The position numbers were made by a program, and so were the translations under genes. The notes under the pieces are model-generated. The model saw nothing but the letters and a program-made list of their open reading frames with translations, had not been told where the DNA came from and searched no databases. 19,801 nt of DNA from contig JBOIBN010000046.1 in the NCBI GenBank assembly GCA_050739575.1, forward strand, positions 1 through 19,801, written 5' to 3'. Positions within the stretch are counted from its first letter, which is position 1; every line of letters starts with the position of its first letter. This document shows positions 15,363-19,801 of this stretch, in pieces. Source of the DNA: JBOIBN01 sp050739575 (GTDB lineage: Bacteria; Pseudomonadota; Gammaproteobacteria; JAKDMP01).

Positions 15363-16756
15363 GACGTCCGCGAACCTTTCCATCCATAGAACACGATGTA
15401 CGCATAGCAGAGCAACGGCAGCACGAAAGCGTGGTGTATGCCGACGTGATCGGCGAGCGCGCCCTGCGCGAGCGGCACCAGCGCGCCGCCGACGATGGCC
15501 ATGACGAGCAGGCTGGATACCTTGCTCGTGAGCGGACCGAACTTCTCGATGCCGAGCGTGAAGATGTTGGGGAACATGATCGAGTTGAAGAGACCGACGG
15601 CAACCACGCTCCACAACGCGACGCTGCCGCGGGTAAGCATGGTGGTGATTACCAGTGCACCGGCGACGGCGGCGAAGAGGCAGAGCAGACGGCGCGGATC
15701 GACGGGCGTCTGCAACGCCTTGCCGAGCAAACGCAAGGGCGCGACGCGATTGCGCAGCAGCCACGGCACTTCGATACTGTCCTGCAACAGCCAGCCGATG
15801 AAGCGCCCGATCATTGCGCCGCCCCAGTAGAGCGAAACGAAGCCGGCGGCGCGGGCCTCCGGCATGTTGCCGATCTGCGGCAGCGAAATGTAGTTGATCA
15901 TGAAGCTGCCGAGCGAGACTTCCGCGCCGACGTAAAGAAATATCGCCGCCATGCCGAGCCACACACGCGGATGCGCGAGTGCTTCGGCAAAACCGTGCCG
16001 CACTTCGTCCGCGCGCACCTCGGCCGCTTCCACCGGCGGCAGGTGGAACGCCCAGACGATGAGGGCGAGCACGAACAGCGCGACCGCGATGCCGAGATAC
16101 GGTCCCTGCACGATGTGCGCCTGCTGGAGCTTGTAGGCCAGTTGTTCCGCCGCCGGCAACTTCGCCAACTCCGCGCTGCCGAGCACGCCGGCCGAAAGAA
16201 TGATGAGCCCGCCGAGCTTGGGCCCGATCGTGGTTCCGAGCGAGTTGAGCGCCTGCGCCAAGTTGAGCCGGCTGGAGGCGAGCCGCGGCTCCCCGAGCAT
16301 GCTGATGTACGGATTGGCCGCCACCTGCAAGAGGGTGATGCCGCTCGCGAGCACGAAGAAGGCGAACAGGAACAGCGGATAAGACCGCCATTCGGCGGCC
16401 GGCAGAAACAGCAGCGCGCCGACACCGGTGACGAACAGGCCGAGGATGATGCTGAGGCGATAGCCGATCCGCGACACCACCTTGCCGGACGGCAGCGACA
16501 TGATGAAATAGGCACCGAAGAAAGTGAACTGCACCAGCATGACTTCGGTGTAGTTCAGCGTGAATACCGACTTCAGATGCGGGATCAGCACGTCGTTGAG
16601 GACGGTGATGAAGCCCCACATGAAAAAGATCGCGGTGACCACGGCCATCGCGACGCGGTTGCTGGCGATGCGCTGGCTCACGTCGTCCGGCGTCGCGGCA
16701 TGATCGTTTCCGAGGCGTTCGCGCCGGCAATTATGGCACGCCGCCGCGGGGCGCAT
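15359..16756 (-). CDS. MFS sugar permease, FucP/GluP type
   Basis: An inner-membrane proton-coupled sugar symporter of the FucP/GluP (fucose, glucose/galactose) group, with about 12 hydrophobic helices. Helix 1 is AIFFMWGFITVLNDVLIPHL and the following segment FTLNYTEVMLVQFTFFGAYFIMSLP is characteristic of the group. The central part carries LLQVAANPYISMLGEP and LNLAQALNSLGTTIGP. In context it should import mannose or manno-oligosaccharides. It is the first gene of the five-gene operon and overlaps the kinase by ATGA. The start is uncertain. The ATG at 16756 leaves only 42 bp to the divergent GH92 gene and adds a Cys/Arg-rich tail. A GTG at 16679-16681 gives a normal N-terminus and a 117-bp shared promoter region, and I think it likelier. 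Neither has a strong ribosome site. Confidence 0.9.
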   Translation of the reverse strand: MRPAAACHNCRRERLGNDHAATPDDVSQRIASNRVAMAVVTAIFFMWGFITVLNDVLIPHLKSVFTLNYTEVMLVQFTFFGAYFIMSLPSGKVVSRIGYRLSIILGLFVTGVGALLFLPAAEWRSYPLFLFAFFVLASGITLLQVAANPYISMLGEPRLASSRLNLAQALNSLGTTIGPKLGGLIILSAGVLGSAELAKLPAAEQLAYKLQQAHIVQGPYLGIAVALFVLALIVWAFHLPPVEAAEVRADEVRHGFAEALAHPRVWLGMAAIFLYVGAEVSLGSFMINYISLPQIGNMPEARAAGFVSLYWGGAMIGRFIGWLLQDSIEVPWLLRNRVAPLRLLGKALQTPVDPRRLLCLFAAVAGALVITTMLTRGSVALWSVVAVGLFNSIMFPNIFTLGIEKFGPLTSKVSSLLVMAIVGGALVPLAQGALADHVGIHHAFVLPLLCYAYIVFYGWKGSRTS

Positions 16757-16759
16757 GCT

Positions 16760-16774
16760 GGTATCATCGAAACC
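16760..16774. promoter_or_regulatory. Imperfect dyad in the divergent mannoside promoter region
   Basis: GGTATCATCGAAACC is an inverted repeat of the form GGTnTC-N3-GAnACC, placed between the permease and the plus-strand GH92 gene. It overlaps TATCAT, a possible -10 for the GH92 gene. It could be an operator for a sugar-responsive regulator encoded elsewhere. Short and imperfect, so only suggestive. Confidence 0.3.
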
Positions 16775-16798
16775 CGCACCGATCCGGGAAGCGCTGTC

Positions 16799-19162
16799 AT
16801 GCCATCCGTCCGTCGTCTGCCGCGCGCGGCTCTGTGCGGCGTCGCCGCCCTGCTGTTGGCGGCGGGATTCTCGAACCTGTCGTTTGCCGCTTCAGCCGCC
16901 ACGCCCGGCGCCGTCGCCTGGGCTACCGCCGACCCGATGATCGGCACCGGGGGCGGCGGCCATACTTTCCCCGGCGCCACGGTGCCGTTCGGCATGATCC
17001 AGTTGAGCCCGGACACCGCGATGCCGAATTTCAAGCAGGCCTACAAGTGGGCGGCGGGTTACCGCTACGAGGATCACAGCATCCTCGGGTTCTCGGAAAC
17101 GCATTTTTCCGGCAGCGGGCATTCCGATCTCGGTGACGTGCTGCTGATGCCGGGCGTCGGTCAGCCGCAGCTCGATCCGGGCGACCCGGACAAACCCGGC
17201 AGCGGCTATCGTTCGGATTTCAGCCACAAGACCGAGGTTGCGCAGCCCGGCTACTATGCGGTCACACTGGCAACCAGCGGCGTGCGTGTCGAGCTGACCG
17301 CCGGGCAGCGCGTCGGCTGGCACCGCTATACCTTCCCGAAGGGCAAGTCCGCGCACGTGCTGCTGGATCTCCGCCCCAGCATCTACAACTATCCCGGCAA
17401 AGTGTTGTGGGCGCGCCTGCGCGTGCGCGCCGACGGCACCGTCACCGGCTATCGCCAAACGCGCGGCTGGGCGCCGGGGCGTCAACTGTATTTCGCGATC
17501 CGCTTTTCGCAGCCGATGACGGCGCACGAACTCGTGAACCGCGAGACGAACATTCCGTACAAGGGTTTCAAGGGGCCGGCTCCCAATCCGACCGGCGTGG
17601 ACGCGATCGCGGGCAAGCAGCTCGAAGGTGTGTTCGAATTCGGCGAATTGCAATCGCCGCTGCTGGTGAAGGTCGCGATCTCCACCGTCAGCGAAGACAA
17701 CGCGATCGCCAACCTCGACGCCGACGGCGCCGGCTGGGATTTCGACGCGCGCCGCGCTGCTGCACGCCAAGCGTGGGAGAAGGCGTTGTCGGCGATCGAC
17801 GTAGACGCGTCGCCCGGCGTACGCAAGAGTTTCTACACCGCGATGTACCACGCACTGATGGCGCCGAACCTCTCGATGGACGTCAACGGCGAATACCGCG
17901 GCCCCGACTACGGCGTGCACACGGCCCACGGGTTCGCCTTCTATTCCACCTGGTCGCTGTGGGACGTGTACCGAGCGCAGCAGCCGCTGATGGCGTTCGT
18001 CCAGCCGCCGCAGCGCATCAACGACTTCGTCAATTCGCTGATCGCCGCGCAGCAGGAAAGCCCGTTCGGCATCCTGCCGGTGTGGGCGTACGAAGGTCTC
18101 GAAACCTGGTGCATGATCGGCTACCACGCGGTGCCTGTGATCGCCAATTTCTACATGCAAGGCTTTCGCGGCTTCGACGCGAACGCCGCATTGAAAGCAA
18201 TGGTCGCGAGCGCCACCTACGCGCCCTACGGCGATCTCGGCGATTACATGAAGCTCGGCTACGTGCCGATAGATAAAGAAACCGAAGCCGCCTCGAAGAC
18301 GGTCGAATACGCCTTCGACGACTGGACCATCTACCGCATGGCCCAAGCCATGGGCAAGGACAAAGTCGCCGCGCGTTTCTACAAGCGCGCCGGCAACTGG
18401 CGCAACGTATTCGATCCAAAAACCGGCTTCATCCGCGCGCGCAAAACCGACGGCAGCTTCAATGAACCCTTCGATCCGGCGTCGGTCGGCTACGGCAGTG
18501 ACTACACCGAGGGCAACGCCTGGCAATATTCGTGGTACGAACCACAGGACATCGCCGGCCTGATCCAGGCGCTCGGCGGCGACGACAAGCTGGTCGCCAA
18601 GCTCGACTACCTGTTCGACGCCAAGGTCAATCCGAAGGAATTCGCCAACGTCGAAGACATCTCCGGCCTGATCGGCTACTACGCGCAGGGCAACGAGCCC
18701 AGCCACCACATCGCCTATCTCTACGACTACGCCGGCGCACCGTGGAAGACGCAACAACGCCTGAAGCAAATCATGGACAGCCAGTACGCGCCGACGCCGA
18801 CCGGCCTCTCCGGCAACGACGATCTCGGCCAGATGTCGGCCTGGTACATCTTCACCGCGCTCGGCTTCTATCCGGTCGCGCCGGCCAGCAACCAGTACGT
18901 GATCGGCCGCCCCTTCGTGCGCCGCGCCGTGATGCATCTGCCCAACGGCAAGACCTTCACCATCGTCGCCGAGCATATGGACGAAGCCCATCCGTACATC
19001 GGCGAAGTATTCCTGAACGGCAAGCCGCTACAACGCACTTATCTGAATTACAGCGATATCACCGCCGGCGGCGAACTCCGCTTCGTAATGCAGGCAAAAC
19101 CCAACAAGACCTGGGGCACCGCCGCCGACGATCGGCCGTACTCAATGAGCACCGCTCAATAA
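16799..19162 (+). CDS. Secreted GH92 exo-alpha-mannosidase (paralogue B)
   Basis: A second family 92 alpha-mannosidase, 787 residues. The signal peptide spans about residues 1-30 (RAALCGVAALLLAAGFSN core, cut after SFA), placing it in the periplasm or outside. The N-terminal beta-domain begins DPMIGTGGGGHTFPGATVPFGMIQLSPD. The C-terminal barrel carries WAYEGLETWCMIGYHAV, the canonical GNEPSHHIAYLYDYAGAPWKTQ block (NEPSHH from 632) and GNDDLGQMSAWYIFTALGFYP (from 672) with the catalytic Asp pair. The start has GGGAAG eight bases upstream; the frame is open much further upstream, but only as the shadow of the opposite-strand permease. It is transcribed divergently from the mannose operon, presumably under common control. 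Unlike paralogue A it keeps NEPSH, the usual form in characterised GH92 enzymes. Confidence 0.96.
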   Translation: MPSVRRLPRAALCGVAALLLAAGFSNLSFAASAATPGAVAWATADPMIGTGGGGHTFPGATVPFGMIQLSPDTAMPNFKQAYKWAAGYRYEDHSILGFSETHFSGSGHSDLGDVLLMPGVGQPQLDPGDPDKPGSGYRSDFSHKTEVAQPGYYAVTLATSGVRVELTAGQRVGWHRYTFPKGKSAHVLLDLRPSIYNYPGKVLWARLRVRADGTVTGYRQTRGWAPGRQLYFAIRFSQPMTAHELVNRETNIPYKGFKGPAPNPTGVDAIAGKQLEGVFEFGELQSPLLVKVAISTVSEDNAIANLDADGAGWDFDARRAAARQAWEKALSAIDVDASPGVRKSFYTAMYHALMAPNLSMDVNGEYRGPDYGVHTAHGFAFYSTWSLWDVYRAQQPLMAFVQPPQRINDFVNSLIAAQQESPFGILPVWAYEGLETWCMIGYHAVPVIANFYMQGFRGFDANAALKAMVASATYAPYGDLGDYMKLGYVPIDKETEAASKTVEYAFDDWTIYRMAQAMGKDKVAARFYKRAGNWRNVFDPKTGFIRARKTDGSFNEPFDPASVGYGSDYTEGNAWQYSWYEPQDIAGLIQALGGDDKLVAKLDYLFDAKVNPKEFANVEDISGLIGYYAQGNEPSHHIAYLYDYAGAPWKTQQRLKQIMDSQYAPTPTGLSGNDDLGQMSAWYIFTALGFYPVAPASNQYVIGRPFVRRAVMHLPNGKTFTIVAEHMDEAHPYIGEVFLNGKPLQRTYLNYSDITAGGELRFVMQAKPNKTWGTAADDRPYSMSTAQ

Positions 19163-19169
19163 TTTTATA

Positions 19170-19189
19170 ATCACGCTGCGCGGCGTGAT
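19170..19189 (+). terminator. Hairpin just after GH92 paralogue B
   Basis: ATCACGC (19170-19176) and GCGTGAT (19183-19189) form a 7-bp stem around a six-base loop, starting eight bases after the GH92 stop codon. The following CTACTAACATT is only weakly T-rich, so termination efficiency is uncertain. Confidence 0.5.
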
Positions 19190-19361
19190 CTACTAACATT
19201 ATCGTCTGAAACGGAAGCCGGGCATATTTCTATTTATTGGCACTCGTGAGTCCGATAAAAACATCGAGGAGTGCGAAATGAAGGCAGCATCCGACGACAA
19301 AATTTAACCTTCAGATGTCATAGGGCGCACTACCATATCTAAGCAGCAATTGCTTGGAAGA
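19190..19361. other. AT-richer intergenic stretch with an aborted start
   Basis: No gene is evident. At 19278 an ATG preceded by GAGGAG opens a nine-codon frame, MKAASDDKI, closed by TAA at 19305-19307. This looks like a real translation start whose gene was lost or frameshifted, or chance. Base composition drops from the GC-rich GH92 gene to AT-richer DNA here, marking a boundary of foreign sequence. Confidence 0.4.
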
Positions 19362-19718
19362 CTACGCACGAACTGTGTTCGAACTCAGCAATTTAGTCTT
19401 TAATTGTGCCTGAATTGCAGCAACGGCAATTTGTGCAAAGTCGATTTCTGGGGGCTTAACGTTCATTTCTTCGAAGGTGATTATTTCTGGCCAACGCGGA
19501 TGAGTTAGGATTAACTTTCGGATGTCATTCACAATCTTTTTTTCTTCATTGCCAGGGCGAAGAAATCTCGCAAAAAGTTCGAAATACACGCAGAACATAT
19601 ATGCGCCATAAATCCGCCCGAACATCGTATAATAACGGCTGAAATTCGAAGGAGAGAATTTGCACTCTGCAGGTTCGAGAGTTCCTACGGAAAAGTGGAC
19701 ACTGCGGGTTACGCACAT
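19362..19718 (-). CDS. Hypothetical protein, possibly 5'-truncated by the IS element
   Basis: I do not recognise this protein. The open frame encodes up to 118 residues, including an aromatic-rich segment RIYGAYMFCVYFELFARFL and a helical tail, with no membrane helix or motif I can name. The first ATG (19718) lies within the end of the IS3 transposase gene, so about the first dozen residues would be encoded by IS sequence. The only other ATG is at 19625 (87 residues), without a visible ribosome site. Either the insertion removed the true N-terminus or the shorter form is the gene. Base use is AT-rich, unlike the mannoside locus, suggesting foreign origin. Confidence 0.4.
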   Translation of the reverse strand: MCVTRSVHFSVGTLEPAECKFSPSNFSRYYTMFGRIYGAYMFCVYFELFARFLRPGNEEKKIVNDIRKLILTHPRWPEIITFEEMNVKPPEIDFAQIAVAAIQAQLKTKLLSSNTVRA

Positions 19719-19801
19719 TGGGCTTCGAACTCGATTGGAGAATGGTAGCTCAGTGCTGAGTGTAATCTGCGTGTGTTGTAAAAGTCGATGTAGCTGCGTA
19801 T
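19680..19801 (-). mobile_element. IS3-family insertion sequence, right end (partial)
   Basis: The transposase end is followed (minus strand) by GTGTCCACTTTTCCGTAGG, which resembles the terminal inverted repeats of many IS3-family elements. The boundary near 19680 is estimated. The other end and the target duplication are outside the window. Confidence 0.6.
19709..19801 (-). CDS. IS3-family transposase OrfB, C-terminal fragment (cut by window edge)
   Basis: The last 30 codons of an integrase-type (DDE) transposase are visible on the minus strand and end at TAA (19709-19711). They read YIDFYNTRRLHSALSYHSP then IEFEAQCA. This is the highly conserved tail of IS3-family OrfB proteins (the YN..R.HSALGY.SP.EFE pattern) that follows the catalytic core. 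The gene continues beyond the window, so intactness is unknown. It is not in the ORF frame of the neighbouring hypothetical gene and was found by reading the edge directly. Confidence 0.88.
   Translation of the reverse strand: MRSYIDFYNTRRLHSALSYHSPIEFEAQCA

Noticed and set aside
15363..16730. Single 781-codon minus-strand frame joining sequence upstream to the PfkB kinase
   Set aside because: The upstream portion is an Arg/Ala-rich shadow of the permease gene in another frame; the kinase starts at 15362 with an ATGA overlap.
15431..16798. Plus-strand frame extending GH92 paralogue B to 1243 codons
   Set aside because: It is the antisense shadow of the permease; the real start at 16799 has a ribosome site followed by a signal peptide.
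16892..18991. 699-codon minus-strand frame opposite GH92 paralogue B
   Set aside because: Composition rich in Arg/Val/Ala/His with no recognisable motif; typical antisense frame in GC-rich DNA.
1..19801. CRISPR arrays, tRNA, rRNA and riboswitches
   Set aside because: Scanned for regularly spaced repeats and tRNA-like arms; nothing seen that meets the evidence standard.

Overview
This window comes from a GC-rich bacterial chromosome. A gammaproteobacterium of the Xanthomonadales type is my best guess. That guess rests on the subfamily style of the PEP carboxylase, a TGTAGGAGCGG-type palindromic intergenic repeat, and a periplasmic N-glycan/mannan-degrading gene set; no rRNA or marker gene confirms it. 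The window holds housekeeping genes, a lower-GC restriction-modification island, a small transporter/regulator block, and a large alpha-mannoside utilisation locus. It ends in foreign, AT-richer DNA carrying the end of an IS3-family element.

Region by region: 1-2103 is the C-terminal part of phosphoenolpyruvate carboxylase (ppc), and 2242-2865 is a glutathione S-transferase. 2974-5981 (minus strand, visibly lower GC) is an island with a PstI/BsuBI-type N6-adenine methyltransferase, its cognate restriction endonuclease (4-bp overlap) and a small HExxH protein. 6052-7302 (minus) is a Bcr/CflA-like MFS exporter. 7303-7580 is a non-coding block of palindromic repeats. 7581-8355 (minus) is an overlapping SRPBCC (AHSA1-like) / ArsR-family regulator pair with a candidate operator. 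8550-9191 (plus) is a fatty-acid-hydroxylase-superfamily membrane enzyme. A perfect 24-bp palindrome at 9259-9282 separates it from the converging mannoside operon.

The mannoside locus runs from 9347 to 19162. On the minus strand, read from 16.7 kb down to 9.3 kb, it encodes a FucP/GluP-type sugar transporter, a PfkB-family (fructokinase-like) kinase, an AGE-family mannose isomerase, a secreted GH92 alpha-mannosidase and a secreted GH47 alpha-1,2-mannosidase. Three of the four junctions are 4-bp ATGA/GTGA overlaps. A second secreted GH92 mannosidase is transcribed divergently. Together these give a coherent path: exported exo-mannosidases free mannose from alpha-mannosides, the permease imports it, the isomerase makes fructose and the kinase makes fructose-6-phosphate. 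No dedicated regulator and no TonB receptor is present in the window.

The right edge (19163-19801) is AT-richer. It holds a hypothetical reading frame butted against the 3' end of an IS3-family transposase gene that runs off the window. I found no tRNA, rRNA or CRISPR array, and nothing I would call a wholly new system. The items most worth following are the mannose locus with its two divergent GH92 paralogues, and the HExxH protein riding with the restriction-modification genes.
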